Source: Metridium senile (taxonomy: Eukaryota > Cnidaria > Anthozoa > Actiniaria > Metridiidae). From it: a stretch of DNA of 64,000 bases. The translations under genes and the position numbers were made by a program. The stretch is taken from positions 5,084,136-5,148,135 of the forward strand of contig OX459100.1 in NCBI GenBank assembly GCA_949775045.1. The letters run 5' to 3'. The notes under the pieces were generated by a model that was given only the letters and a program-made list of their open reading frames with translations, searched no databases and was not told the origin of the DNA. Every line of letters starts with the position of its first letter. Position 1 is the first letter of the stretch. Shown piece by piece: positions 21,927-33,604 of the stretch.

Positions 21927-22049
21927 TTGGTTTATGTACGAAAAACTGAACTAATCTGGTAGAATGATAACGATGACGATGATAGTAATAATGATGTTAA
22001 TGATTGTTGATGATGGTGATTATGAAGATCAGTAAGGGCATGATGATAA

Positions 22050-22910
22050 TATCAAATGATGATTGTGAAAATAATGAAAATATTGTTGATCATGATAATG
22101 TTGATCATGATGTTGTTGTTGTTGATGATGATTGTGACGGATGATTATATTATAAATATAATGATGACGATGACGATGATCAAACACAGAGATCGTGACT
22201 GGATAATGAGATCAATGATGCTGCTGATGATAACAATGCAATGTTCATGATAATGTTGTTCAGTGTTGATGATGATGATGATATTATAAATATAATAATC
22301 ATGATGATGATCATACATAGTGATCGTGACCGGATAATGAGATCAATGATGCTGCTGATGATAACAATGCAATGTTCATGATAATGTGTTCAGTGTTGAT
22401 GATGATGATGATATTATAAATATAATAATCATGATGATGATCATACATAGTGAGCGTGACCGGATAATGAGATCAATGATGCTGCTGATGATAACAATGC
22501 AATGTTCATGATAATGTTGTTCAGTGTTGATGATGATGATGATATTATAAATATAATAATCATGATGATGATCATACATAGTGATCGTGACCGGATAATG
22601 AGATCAATGATGCTGCTGATGATAACAATGCAATGTTCATGATAATGTTGTTCAGTGTTGATGATGATGATGATATTATAAATATAATAACCATGATGAT
22701 GATCATACATAGTGATCGTGATGATAATGAGATCAATGATGCTGCTGATGATAACAATGCAATGTTCATGATAATGTTGTTCAGTGTTGATGATGATATT
22801 ATAAATATAATAATCATGATGATGATCATACATAGTGATCGTGATGATAATGAGATCAATGATGCTGTTGCTGATGATAACAATGCAACGTTGATGCCGG
22901 TTCATAAAGA
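22050..22910 (+). repeat. Tandem array 1, about 130-bp unit, six copies
   Basis: AATGAGATCAATGATGCTGC recurs at about 22206, 22337, 22468, 22597, 22728 and 22848. Units contain GATGAT runs of variable length, AACAATGCAATGTTCATGAT and a TATTATAAATATAATAATCA hairpin. Both strands are open in long frames only because the unit lacks stops in those frames. No protein is proposed. Confidence 0.85.
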
Positions 22911-23339
22911 TGATAAAGCTGTTGTTGATGATGATGTGAGTAAAATAAAAATATTAATAAGAATAAATACTTCTATTTAAAACATCATGGTGAGAATAGA
23001 CATATAATAAGTATAATCAGATAATAAGCACAGACACAACTTTCTCTTAAATCAATGCAAATTAAGGATGGTCAAAAATAGGTGATGGAAGACCGACGAC
23101 AAATCAGGCACGTTCGATGCCTCAAGTAATATATTGTTTTTCATCAATATCCGTATTTATGTTTCATTGTACAATTATTAATTCGTGCAATTATTCATTC
23201 ATTCATGTAATTATTCATTTATGACGTTTGCGACCATGGCAGCCAGTTTTGATTTATTTGTTTACTTATTCAATGCTAAATATGTCAACTTGAAGATGAT
23301 ATTCAGTCATTGATTTATTTGTTAAATTTGTGTCGATAT

Positions 23340-24230
23340 TGTCATCGGCTAGTCCTACGTGGATTCATTTGACCATCTGTTATGTCATTTATTTATTCAT
23401 CATCTTATTCATCCATTCATTATTTCTAAATGTATCCAGATGATGTTCAAATTCATTGATTTAGTTATTAAATTTTTGTCGATCGTCATCGGCTAGTCCT
23501 ATACGTGGATTCATTTGACCATCTGATGTCATTCATTCATACATCAACTTATTCATCCATTCATTATTGCTAAATGTGTCCAGATGATGTTCAAAGTCAT
23601 TGATTTATTTATTAAATTTGTGTCGATCGTCATCGGCTAGTCCTACGTGGATTCATCTGATATGTCATACATCCACTTCATTCATCATCTTATTCATCCA
23701 TTTATTATTGCTAAATGTGTCCATATGGTTTATTTGTTAAATTTGTGTCTATATTGTCATCGGCTAGTCCTACGTGGATTCATTCGTTCATCTGTCATCA
23801 TTCATCAACTTATTCAACCGTTCATTATTGCTCAATGTGTCCAGATGATGTTGTCATTTATTCATTTGTTTCGATATCGCCATCGGCTAGTCCTACGTGG
23901 ATTCATTCGTTCATCTGTCATCATTCATCAACTTATTCAACCGTTCATTATTGCTCAATGTGTCCAGATGATGTTGTCATTTATTCATTTGTTTCGATAT
24001 CGCCATCGGCTAGTCCTACGTGGATTCATTCATTCATCTGTCATTCATTCATCAACTTATTCAACCGTTCATTATTGCTCAATGTGTCCAGATGATGTTG
24101 TCATTTATTCATTTGTTTTGATATCGCCATCGGCTAGTCCTACGTAGCCTGAGAAAACAGACGTTGTTTCCCTCCTCGTCCCCCCGCTTTCTCAGGCTAG
24201 TCCTACGTGGATCCATTCGACCATCTGATA
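23340..24230 (+). repeat. Tandem array 2, about 122-151-bp unit, seven or more copies
   Basis: CATCGGCTAGTCCTACGTGG recurs about every 122-151 bp from 23344 to 24128, becoming most regular (122-124 bp) at the right. Units also share TGTGTCCAGATGATGTT and CATTCATC runs. It is interrupted by a 55-bp insert at 24145-24199. Confidence 0.85.
24145..24199. mobile_element. 55-bp inverted-repeat insert with 8-bp target duplication
   Basis: It begins TAGCCTGAGAAAACAG and ends CTTTCTCAGGCTA, giving 9-bp perfect termini (TAGCCTGAG / CTCAGGCTA). GTCCTACG lies on both sides (24137-24144 and 24200-24207), while other units of the surrounding array have that octamer once. An 8-bp duplication fits hAT or P-type transposases. 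Because GGCTA also belongs to the array, the duplication could be read as up to 13 bp. Confidence 0.65.
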
Positions 24231-24559
24231 TGTCATTCATTCGTTCATGTGTTCCTGTGATATATGTCATAATTAATTAACTCATACATCCACTCATTCA
24301 CCTAATCATCTGGTTTTTCATTAATTGATTCATTCGTACATCCACTCATTCATCCATTCAATCGTTCCTCACTTTGATATTCTATTTACAATTTCATTTA
24401 TCCACTCACTCATTCACTCATTCACCCATCCAATTATTTAGTCATTCATCGGACCAACAACCCATTCATTCATTATATGTTTTCATCTTCTCATTCACTT
24501 GTCCATCTATCCATTCAATTATTCATTCATCCAACTACCAACCCATTTATTCATTCATT
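24231..24559. repeat. CATTCATC-type simple-sequence bridge between arrays
   Basis: Irregular ATTCATTCATCCA-like sequence joins array 2 to array 3. It has no fixed unit. The open frames are by-products. Confidence 0.6.
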
Positions 24560-25525
24560 CATTTAAAGATGTTTTTATTCAGTCTCTTACAAATACATTC
24601 AGCCCTCAAACGTCAATACCATTCATTCCTTTATTACACCACCAACTCATTTGGCCCAATCCATTCATTCATTCAAAGATGTCTTAATATTCAGTCTCCT
24701 ACAAATACAGTCAGCCCTCAAACGTCAATACCATTCATTCCTTTATTACACCACCAACTCATTTGGCCCAATCCATTCATTCATTCAAAGATGTCTTAAT
24801 ATTCAGTCTCTTACAAATACAGTCAGCCCTCAAACGTCAACACCATTCATTCCTTTATTACACCACCAACTCATTTGACCCAATCCATTCAGTCATTTAA
24901 AGATGTCTTAATATTCAGTCTCTTACAAATACAGTCAGCCCTCAAACGTCAACACCATTCATTCCTTTATTACACCACCAACTCATTTGGCCCAATCCAT
25001 TCAGTCATTTAAAGATGTCTTAATATTCAGTCTCTTACAAATACAGTCAGCCCTCAAACGTCAACACCATTTATTCCTTTATTACACCACCAACTCATTT
25101 GGCCCAATCCATTCATTCATTTATAGATGTTTTTATATTCAGTCTCTTACAAATACAGTCAGCCCTCAAACGTCAACACCATTCATTCCTTTATTACACC
25201 ACCAACTCATTTGGCCCAATCCATTCATTCATTTAAAGATGTCTTAATATTCAGTCTCTTACAAATACAGTCAGCCCTCAAACGTCAACACCATTCATTC
25301 ATTAGTTACCACTACCGACTTATTTGACCCATTAAATCATTCATTCATTTAAAGATGTTTTTATTCGGTCTCTTACAAATACATTCAGCCCTCAAACGTC
25401 AATACCATTCATTCATTCGTTACACTACTACCGACTCATTTGACCCATTCATTCATTTAAAGATGTTTTCATATTCAGTCTCTTACAAATACATTCAGCC
25501 CTCAATTGTCAATACGTACGAACTA
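24560..25525 (+). repeat. Tandem array 3, 112-bp unit, nine copies
   Basis: AGCCCTCAAACGTCAA (or a close variant) occurs at about 24600, 24713, 24825, 24937, 25049, 25161, 25273, 25387 and 25497, so the period is 112 bp with very little drift. Units are nearly identical, with TTCATTCCTTTATTACACCA and ACTCATTTGGCCCAATCCAT. The regularity implies recent expansion or homogenisation. Confidence 0.9.
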
Positions 25526-25859
25526 TCCATTCATTCAGGAAACTAGTACGATTACACTAGTACAGACATAAACTCCAATTAAACGTATACGAAGCCATTA
25601 ACATGATTAATTTGCCTTGCAGTTCATTCAACATTCATTCATCCAGCTATTAATGTTAAAACTGTCGATCGGTTTATTCCTTCGATTTTGTTTTCTTGCG
25701 AATAATCATTTAGCTCTTAATTTGTTTTCGGGCTTTTCTTAAAGCAATATTGCTTGAATTCACCGTATATCATTTTAGGTTATTGATTTATTTATATACG
25801 ATTCAGACATCTAACATGGAGCATTAATCTATAATTCTTACTCAAAAATATATATATAA
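25526..25859. other. Spacer between arrays
   Basis: About 330 bp of AT-rich sequence with a few ATTCATTC blocks. No gene or transposon structure seen. Confidence 0.5.
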
Positions 25860-26760
25860 TTATATCCATTCTTAACTTTTATTAGTACCATCACAATATG
25901 CAGCAATCAGTGATTCCATAAACTCATTGGTCTATTGATACAGTCAACGTCATTAATATTGTCCACTAAAAAAGAAAAAATACTAAAAGAAATGCCATAA
26001 GTTTGCTTCAGTAACTGCTCGATATTAACATTAATTTTGAATCAATCTTCTGAAGTTAAAATACACTTATAGTAGCAAGGCCTCACTCGATCCTACTCTA
26101 TTAATTTTGAATTAAGTTAGCCTTTATAAGTTTTATTCAACCAGAAATACGTTCTATCCATTCATACATTTATTAGTACCATAAACATATGCAGTAATCA
26201 GTGCCAATTCCTAAAACTCATTGGTCTTTTCATACATGTCATTAACACTGTCCACTAAAGAAGAAAAGAAAAACTCTAAAAGAAATGGCATAAGTTTGCT
26301 CCTAACTCCTCGATATTAACATTAGATTTTATAAGTTTTACTCAACCCTATATAAATCGTTCTATCCATTCTTAACTTTTATTAGTACCATATAACCATA
26401 TGCAGTATATAATCAGTGCTTCCTTAAACTCATTGGTCTATTGAAACAGTTTTGTCCATTAAAAAAGAAAAAAATACTTAAAGAAATGTCATACGTTTTT
26501 TCGAACTCCTCGATATTAGCACTAATTTTGAACTTAGATTTCATATTTCTTACTCAACAATAAATAAATCGTTCTATCCATTCATACATTTATTGTTGCC
26601 ATAACCATATGCAGTAATCAGTGCCGATTTCTTAAACTCATTGGTCTTTTCATACATGTTCACCAAAAAAAAAAAAAACGCTAAAAGAAATGTCATAAGT
26701 TTGCTCTACCTGCTCGATATTATCATTAATTGTGAACATATATTTCATTATTCTTATTTT
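25860..26760 (+). repeat. Tandem array 4, about 210-bp unit, four copies
   Basis: Each unit has CTATCCATTC, then TTTATTAGTACCAT (or a variant), ATATGCAGTAATCAGTGC, AACTCATTGGTCT and AAAGAAATGTCATAAGTTTG, ending in TCGATATTAACATTA. Starts are near 25864, 26155, 26363 and 26575. The copies differ by small indels and are older than those of array 3. Confidence 0.75.
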
Positions 26761-27874
26761 AGTTCACTGTCATTCTTTATACAGTCGAGAAATCGAAATT
26801 CCAACTGCTGAAGACAATCACGTGTCACTCGTTTAGTGTTAGACTGTGCAGATTTCGTATGACTGTGAAAAGTTCAGTTCCTTGTATGTACCTTGTAGTG
26901 ACCGTCGTGTTTCTAGAAATATGTGACTTCCCGTGCGTTAACCGTGTCCGTGCCGCGAGCATTTCATATAGTCATACGAAATATGTTCTAATCTCTACTT
27001 TACGTGGACAACGTCTGATGAAATTGACTATATATTTTAAAAAAATGACATATATATATATATATGACATAAAAAAAACTTTACGGAACACGAATTTAGC
27101 AAAAAATAAATAAAGCAATCCTTGACCCACGTACGCGTCATATAGATAAGTATACCTTAAGACTTCCACATATAAAACCATAACAAAGTGTACCAAACAA
27201 CAACAAAAACGAAGGAGTGTACACACGGAACAAATTTGGCCAACAAAAGTGACTAACGGGGGAAGGGGTGGGGTTGATATTACATATATCAGTTAAAAGG
27301 TGAAATCGATAGTCTTTAGCGGTACTCTTTGAGTGGCGATAAAAATTAACTTTTCCTTTGAAATAAGAGTAATTGATAAAAAATGGTCGTTTTTTTTATA
27401 TCGGAGATGGAAACATATGCTCCTCCAGCAATATATCGAATCTTCTTTTCCTTTTGTCGTACTAATAGCTCCCATCCCTTCCCCCCACGCAGCGATAATG
27501 AAGCCTTTGTAGTGTGACCGCCAAAGGCGATAAGGAAATTTCCGTAAGACACATACTCCTAATATGGACTTTAATAAATCTGCAAGGCGGAAGCCTTTTA
27601 GCTTTTTTCCACATCTTAAATGGTAAGCGTTCGCGACGTTTTATCGAAAACAAAGGTTCAATAATGGTTGCCATAGATGACGTCACTGTGACTTTTTCCG
27701 ATGCACGTATTTATGACTTGTTTAGCAACGACGAAGTCAGTAAGCTATCTTCCTTACGGTGTGGTAGTCTTTTTATTCTATATTTTCTATATTCTATATT
27801 CGCGCTACATGTATTCGGTACTTCAAAAGATCGTACCAATGTAACGATTAGTAGTTATTATCACATTACAGCTT
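26761..27874. other. Gene-free stretch
   Basis: A 126-codon open frame at 27514-27894 opens at GTG rather than ATG, has no recognisable domain and runs into the next array, so I do not call it. A short AT run occurs at 27050-27066. Confidence 0.45.
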
Positions 27875-28335
27875 GGAATTCTCCGTTTATTTAGTTACTA
27901 AAAGCTCTAAACAGAAAGTGGTCTCCAGTGGATTGAGCTCGCATGCACTTACACATTATTCAATATTTGAAGACTTTACAAAAGCAAGCACTAAAGAATC
28001 GTAAGAACTAAAGCGAATTAGCTATCATCACTCAATGCAGCCAGATTGGAACTCTCCGTTTACTATACTGAAAAGCTCTAAACAGAAAGCCGTCTACAGA
28101 AGATTGAGCTCACACTTACAAATTATTTCAAGACTTTGCGAAAGCAAGCACTAAAGAATTGCCGAAGAATAGTAAGTACTATAGCGAATTAGCTCAAGGC
28201 AGCCTGCTTTGAACTCTCCGTTTACTTTTATTAGAACCTCTAAACAGAAAGCCGTCCGCGCGTCGCCAGATGATTGAGCTCACACTTACAAATTATTCAA
28301 TATTTCAAGACTTTGCGAAATCAATTACTAGTTAA
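27875..28335 (+). repeat. Tandem array 5, about 155-bp unit, three copies
   Basis: ACTCTCCGTTTA, AGCTCTAAACAGAAAG, GATTGAGCTC, CACTTACAAATTATT and GAAAGCAAGCACTAAAGAAT recur in order from 27880, 28050 and 28211. Non-coding. Confidence 0.75.
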
Positions 28336-28939
28336 AGGGCTATTGATCATTGTCCATCATAATAAGAGTATTCTCGTTATTTACCGAGCCGGACTAACAG
28401 ATCAGAATATTCTGTGTACAATGGAGTAAAGAAGCGCATTGATTGGATGAAAGGTTGCATGTGAATGATCTTGATATATGAAACAATCGTAAAAAGGTAA
28501 TTAGTTTTCACTGTAACATAATGTGAATTGTGCAAAGATGTACAGTTGTGATGTGATGTATTGTAAGATGTGACGCTCTCAACAGTGCATTATATATACA
28601 CTGAAGTAAACATAAGAGGAAATTATTGCAAATTATTGCAGGAAAGCATGTGCATGATCTTGATATATGCATGAAACACTATCGTGAAAAGGTAATTAGT
28701 TTTCACTGTAACATAATATAAATTGTGCAAAGTTGTGCTGTTGTGATGTGGTGTAAGTTATGATGCTCCAAACAGTGCATTATATATACATTGGAGTAAA
28801 CACAAGAGGGACTGATTGAAGGATCTTGATATACAAAGTACTATGGTGAAAATGGGTAAACAGTTTTCATTGTAACATAATGAAAATTGTGCAGTGTAGT
28901 GTAGTTGTGATGTGATGTACTGTAAGATGTGATGCTCTA

Positions 28940-29186
28940 AAGGGGGTCCTGAAGGGGGGGTCCGAATCCCATTTCCCAGTTTATATTTGGAACAAATCCT
29001 AGTAAAAAATCCCATAATCCCATCAGTAAAATCACATAATCATCAGTTTTGCTCAAGTTTTCAATCCCATTCCCATTTTCTATTGTTCTTTTATTTGTAA
29101 ATCCCAGTCCCAGTGCATCAAAAACCTATTTTCCCAGTCAAAAAAGGCCAATCCTAGCTCCCATTTTACCCCTTCAGGACCCTCTC
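28940..29186. mobile_element. MITE with GGGGTCCTGAAGGGG-type termini
   Basis: AGGGGGTCCTGAAGGGG on the left is mirrored by CCCCTTCAGGACCCTCT on the right. The interior has paired CCCAGTTTATATTTGG/AATCCCA blocks (repeated CCCATTTCCCAG and CCCAGTCCCAG). It interrupts array 6, so it inserted after that array formed. Confidence 0.7.
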
Positions 29187-29212
29187 TAAACAGTACATTA
29201 TACACCAGTCCT

Positions 29213-29306
29213 ACTTCAAAAATTCGTTGTCGCAATCAAAGAAGTTCACACTCTGAAGCCTGCAAAGAATGTCGGTATTTCTTCTCTAGTTATCGATTTA
29301 TTCATC
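29213..29306 (+). mobile_element. Left half of a TACACCTATTTC-family MITE
   Basis: ATTCGTTGTCGCAATCAAAG, CACACTCTGAAGCCTGCAAA and TTATCGATTTATTCAT match the left half of the complete element at 62594-62890. The right half is absent. Confidence 0.65.
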
Positions 29307-29645
29307 GTGAAAATGGGTAAACAGTTTTCACTGTAACATTATGTGATGTGAAGTATGCGTTGTGCAGTGCAGCTGGAAGGGATGAAAGGTGCTGTACGTG
29401 TGATGCGATGTACTGTGTGATCGGTGTGATGCGATCTGACGATGCGAAGTGATGCGATGCGATGTGATACATTGCCATGGTTAACATTTAGTAGCGGAAA
29501 ATAAATAATAATTTGTAACTGAAACTACCGAAAATGAACAATTTATCGAGAAAAAAAATCATAGACAGCCTAGACATGTACTTTATCCCAAAAAGATCAA
29601 TTCAACACCTTTTAATTAATACATATCTACAAACCTTCAAGTGCG

Positions 29646-29975
29646 CATTACAGCGTTTTCGTATAACCCACTTTTAAAATGCAAATGAGAATATGTGTAA
29701 AATAACATGCTAATTAGGGTTGCGTGTTATATGAGTTATATAGGGTTGCGGCTCGATGGGCTTTAAACTGAATCAAACTAAAACATGATTGATAACTGAT
29801 GAAAACATTATTTTATAGATTTCCTCGAAACCACTTTTATCATTGATTTTCAGTGGCTTGTGGCTCAAGAAAATAAATGAAAGGAAATAGCTACACGCAC
29901 ACCTCATTAGCATGTTATTTCACACATATGCTTATTTTATATTTTAAAAATAGGTTATACGAAAACGCTCTAATG
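29646..29975. mobile_element. Inverted-repeat element with arms of about 85 bp
   Basis: CATTACAGCGTTTTCGTATA with ACCCACTTTTAAAAT on the left is mirrored by ATTTTAAAAATAGGTTATAC with GAAAACGCTCTAATG on the right. Pairing continues to AACATGCTAAT/ATTAGCATGTT. The centre is unique and non-coding. Confidence 0.7.
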
Positions 29976-30285
29976 AGTTGTTATTGTAGCGATATAATTT
30001 ATGCCATTACTTTTTTCTTTACCACCACGCCCCCCGAAAAGTCGATAATTGATATTTGTTTTGTACATGTGTGGAAATGGTACAAGTCTGGGCTGCCTGT
30101 GCAAAAATGTTTTTATTAATTTGACAGAAGGCGTCAAATTGACCAAATTGACAAAAAGACAAATATCAAATGAAATTAAGAACTGTCTGGCGAAAACGCA
30201 CGTGATTAACAAAAGAGCAAAAATATCTTAATAGAAGAAAGCAGGCGACTTTATTAATAAACTCCTCGAAACACACAGCAAATCT
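29976..30285. other. Gene-free stretch
   Basis: No recognisable gene; the small open frames overlap on both strands and look random. Confidence 0.45.
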
Positions 30286-30573
30286 AACTATAACTACTTT
30301 CGTGAGAACAAAAAGAAAAGCAGTTCGCAGTTGTCGGAAGAAAAAAAGCACGCAATCAGTCTAAAACTACTATCACGATTACTTAAATCTTGTAACAGCT
30401 GATGACAGAATTCTGATGGTTTCTAGAAAGCATATCTAACTATAACTATTTACGTGAGAACAAAAAAAAACGCAGTTTGATAAAAAAAAAGCACGCGATC
30501 AGTCTAAAACTAGACTCACGATTACTTAAATCTTGCAACAGCTGATGACAGACTTCTGATGGTTTCTAGAAAG
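30286..30573 (+). repeat. Tandem duplication of about 145 bp
   Basis: The block from AACTATAACTACTTTCGTGA to GATGGTTTCTAGAAAGC is repeated once, the second copy starting at about 30436, with small indels in the A-rich middle. Confidence 0.75.
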
Positions 30574-30825
30574 CAACTCATTGCTTGAGGATATTATACT
30601 GTACGCTCTTGAAACTCCTCCTCGCTTTGCAGGTGTTTTTTTGATAACAATAATTAATGCTGTGAGTGATCGGACTGCTTATTCCGCATACAAATAATAA
30701 TAATAATATAACTATTCATTGTTATGATTGCAGATTACTAGAACGCCGTCTGGCACGGATCAACACAATTTTGTGGGAAAGCGGCCGTACTGCACTACGA
30801 GACATTTGGACTAGAACACTGTAGG

Positions 30826-31080
30826 AAAGAAGAGAATATAGAGGTTCTTGGACAAGCGAACCAGTGTGGTATAAGAAATAGAAATACGCGGTGCTAAATT
30901 AGAGTAAAGCAAAAGCAAACAACAACAAAAAGAAAAAAGAAAAGAAGAAGGCAAAACAGAGGTTCTCAGACTAGCAAACTAACGTGGTATATAAGAAATA
31001 GAAGTGCCATGCTAAATTAGACTAAAAAAAGCCGACAAACAACAACAAAAAAAACAGAAAAGAAAAGAAAGGAAGAAGGC
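30826..31080 (+). repeat. Tandem duplication of about 125 bp, A-rich
   Basis: AGAGGTTCTTGGACAAGCGA, GTGGTATAAGAAATAGAA, GCTAAATTAGA and CAAACAACAACAAAAA recur from about 30958, with AGAGGTTCTCAGACTAGCAA opening the second copy. Confidence 0.7.
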
Positions 31081-31659
31081 AATACATAGACAATATCAGT
31101 GAACGTTTACTTCAGACCACATTTGCAGATTGCGGGCAACACAAAGAACGATAAACAATACGATTGAAAAGTGAAATATCAGCTCCAAATTGGTCGACTA
31201 AAGCAGATTAGACAATCTCACACTATCATACTTTAAAAGGATATTACACAGATTATTTAATGGTAAATTTGCACATTTATGAAATACAACGATAAAGAAG
31301 TTTGTAGAAAGGGAAAGTTCGGTGGTAGTTTTCAGCAAACAACAGGAGCGAGTAATTAATATATAATCTACTTCACTCTGAAAGGTCGTGAAGATAAAAC
31401 ACGGAACGTAAAGTAAACACTGAAGAGCGGTGAATAAGAGAAATACACTTCAAGTACAAAAGATCTAGACTAGCAATACGGAAAGACAATTATTAAAAAC
31501 AGTGTCGGCTTCAAGACATGTCAGGATTAATGCCACGTAAAACTGAGTCATCTATATCAACATAATTCGGGAACGTAGTCGAATATAATTACAAAGGCAA
31601 AAAGTACGCTTCAAATAACTAAGTTATCATCAAATTTGTCAATACAAACATTCTGGAAT
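31081..31659. other. Region upstream of the second GPCR's 5' array
   Basis: AT-rich, no gene seen. It could hold promoter or 5' leader sequence of the receptor at 32465, but nothing specific is recognisable. Confidence 0.4.
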
Positions 31660-32310
31660 ATAGTCAAAGAACAAGACCAATCTCTTCTGCGTAGATATAT
31701 CAAAGAGGAAATTGACGCTAAAGATAATAAAGTTATCAAATTGTTACATCAACACGATTCTGGAAGACAGTGGAAGAACAAAAGGAAAAAAAGTTAGTCG
31801 GTCAATATTCGACCATTAACTTTTCCGTAGATATATCAAAGAGGAAATTGTCGCTAAAGATAATTTAGTTATCGACAATTTGTTACATCAACACGATTCT
31901 GGAAGACTGAAGAACAAAGGACAAAAGTGAGTCGGTCAATATTCGACCATTAACTTTTCCGTAGATATACCAAAAAGGAAATTGTCGCTAAAGATAATTT
32001 AGTTATCGACAATTTGTTACATCAACACGATTCTGGAAGACTGAAGAACAAAGGACAAAAGTGAGTCGGTCAATATTCGACCAATCTCTTTTCCGTAGAT
32101 ATACCAAAAAGGAAATTGGCGCTAAAGACAATTTAGTTATCAACAATTTGTTACATCAACACGATTCTGGAATACAGAGGAAGAACAAAAGGGAAAAAAG
32201 AGATTCAATATACTCGTCCAATCGCTTCTGCGTAAATATATCAAAGGGGAAATTGACGCTAATGATAACTTAGTATTCAACAAATATTTTACATCAACAC
32301 AATTCTGTGA
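31660..32310 (+). repeat. Tandem array, about 135-bp unit, five copies, just 5' of the second GPCR
   Basis: A GTAGATATATCAAAGAGGAA-like block occurs at about 31690, 31826, 31961, 32094 and 32231, each followed by ATTG(A/T)CGCTAAAGATAA, TTGTTACATCAACACGATTC and TGGAAGAC. The array ends about 150 bp before the receptor ATG, so it probably lies in the promoter or the 5' untranslated region. Confidence 0.85.
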
Positions 32311-32464
32311 TACAGTCGAAAAAGAAAGGCAAAACGTGTGGTAAAACTCGACCGATCATTTCTAGTCAGTCAATATCCACAACACCCAGTTTAATAGATT
32401 TGTACACATATTCATTGAGAATCGTATTTGAAGTATTTGATCGAGGTTATAACAATCTTCACCA

Positions 32465-33604
32465 ATGGCCAATGCTTCAGCGGAGAGCTGCTTCAATGAC
32501 ACAATGACAAACAAAAGTGTTTCATGCTTCAAGGAGCGGCTTGACTTCAAAGTCTGTAAGTACGCTCTCTATGGGGCTATATTCCTAGTAAGCTTCGTGG
32601 GCAATTCGTTCGTTTGTGTTGTAGTATGGAAAAAGGCGGGAATGAAAACAGTTATGAACTATTTCCTCGTGAATCTCGCTGCAGCAGATTTAGCATTCAC
32701 GTTGATATGCATACCGTTCGATCTACCTGTCCAAGAGAACCAAAACCGGTGGCCGTTCCACGAGTCACTTTGCATGGCAATATTCCCACTTCAAACAATG
32801 TGTGCTTTTGCGTCCGTCTTTACTCTAACTGCTATAAGCCTCAGTAGGTACCATGCTGTAGTCTACCCAATGAAAAGACAGCTTAATCTACCAGTTACAC
32901 GAGTACTGATATGTCTAATATGGCTCGCGTCGTTCATCTTCGTAGTGCCCTACAGTTTAGTACTTCACGTTAACCCAGAGACGCAACAATGCGAGGAAAA
33001 CTGGCCTGAACCTGCGTCCATGTATAGAAGAACTTATACTGTTAGTATCTTCGTGGTACAATACTTAATTCCTTTAGTGATAGTCTTCTGGGCTTACGTG
33101 AAAATCTACTTTGAGCTGAGTAAAAGTTCCGCACGCTATCATCAGGGCCAAAGGGACGAGCACGCGCTTGAAACGCGTAAAGTGTTTCGTATGGCCATTG
33201 CCGTAACGGTTTTCTTTGCTATCTGTATGCTACCTAACCACGTAGTGTGGCTCATTATGGACTTTACGCAGTCTGATAGCATCGCTGGATGCAGCAGTTG
33301 GCTGGTGATTGCTAACTTATGTGTGTTTGCAAACAGCGCTTGTGATCCGATAGTCTACACGGTTTTCCATGAGAAATACCGTAAGGAGTTTAGACGTTTC
33401 GTTGCAGTGTTTTGCAAATGTTACGTAAATAAAGATGTACGTAATATTGACTTTACGGAAACGCACAGCGTTGAGTCATTGCACTTTATACATCACTCTA
33501 ACGTGGTTAGCAAATCGACAACATTGTCTAGTAGTCGTAATGATTTATTGATGTGTAAAAATAATGATGGCAAGAATGGAAATAGGAAAATATTGACAAC
33601 TTAA
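32465..33604 (+). CDS. Class A GPCR, neuropeptide-receptor-like
   Basis: An intronless gene of 379 residues predicted as a seven-helix plasma-membrane receptor. The N-terminus has three N-glycosylation sequons (N3, N11, N16). Landmarks: GN at 46-47, LAAADL with D75, C103 paired with C176 in a QCEENWP loop typical of NPY/NPFF/QRFP/tachykinin-type peptide receptors, W153, helix 6 ICMLPNH with P257, and helix 7 DPIVY (294-298) for NPxxY. The DRY motif is SRY (127-129). A palmitoylation-type CKC lies at 317-319. The ligand is not predictable, but a neuropeptide is most likely. The last 35 or so residues are encoded by the first unit of a 120-bp tandem array. Start chosen at the first ATG giving a glycosylated extracellular N-terminus. 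AATAAA at 33972. Confidence 0.88.
   Translation: MANASAESCFNDTMTNKSVSCFKERLDFKVCKYALYGAIFLVSFVGNSFVCVVVWKKAGMKTVMNYFLVNLAAADLAFTLICIPFDLPVQENQNRWPFHESLCMAIFPLQTMCAFASVFTLTAISLSRYHAVVYPMKRQLNLPVTRVLICLIWLASFIFVVPYSLVLHVNPETQQCEENWPEPASMYRRTYTVSIFVVQYLIPLVIVFWAYVKIYFELSKSSARYHQGQRDEHALETRKVFRMAIAVTVFFAICMLPNHVVWLIMDFTQSDSIAGCSSWLVIANLCVFANSACDPIVYTVFHEKYRKEFRRFVAVFCKCYVNKDVRNIDFTETHSVESLHFIHHSNVVSKSTTLSSSRNDLLMCKNNDGKNGNRKILTT

Larger units (their letters stand above)
28380..29430 (+). repeat. Tandem array 6, about 165-190-bp unit, three to four copies, interrupted
   Basis: Units carry CTTGATATA, GAAAAGGTAATTAGTTTTCA, CTGTAACATAATG, GTTGTGATGTGATGTA and CAGTGCATTATATATACA. Three are near-contiguous (28450-28930). 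A fourth partial unit resumes at about 29307 (AAAATGGGTAAACAGTTTTC) after a MITE and another MITE fragment that split the array. Confidence 0.75.

Noticed and set aside
22441..22980. Frames of 103-154 codons on both strands
   Set aside because: They arise from the 130-bp tandem unit and have no domain; opposite strands are open over the same bases.
22050..25525. CRISPR-like repeat arrays
   Set aside because: The units are fully repeated, with no unique spacers between short identical repeats, and the DNA is clearly animal.
23647..25546. Frames of up to 166 codons with repeated peptides
   Set aside because: They follow the tandem units of arrays 2 and 3; periodic peptides without signal peptide or domain, and several frames are equally open.
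27514..27894. 126-codon plus-strand frame
   Set aside because: It opens at GTG, has no recognisable domain and runs into tandem array 5.
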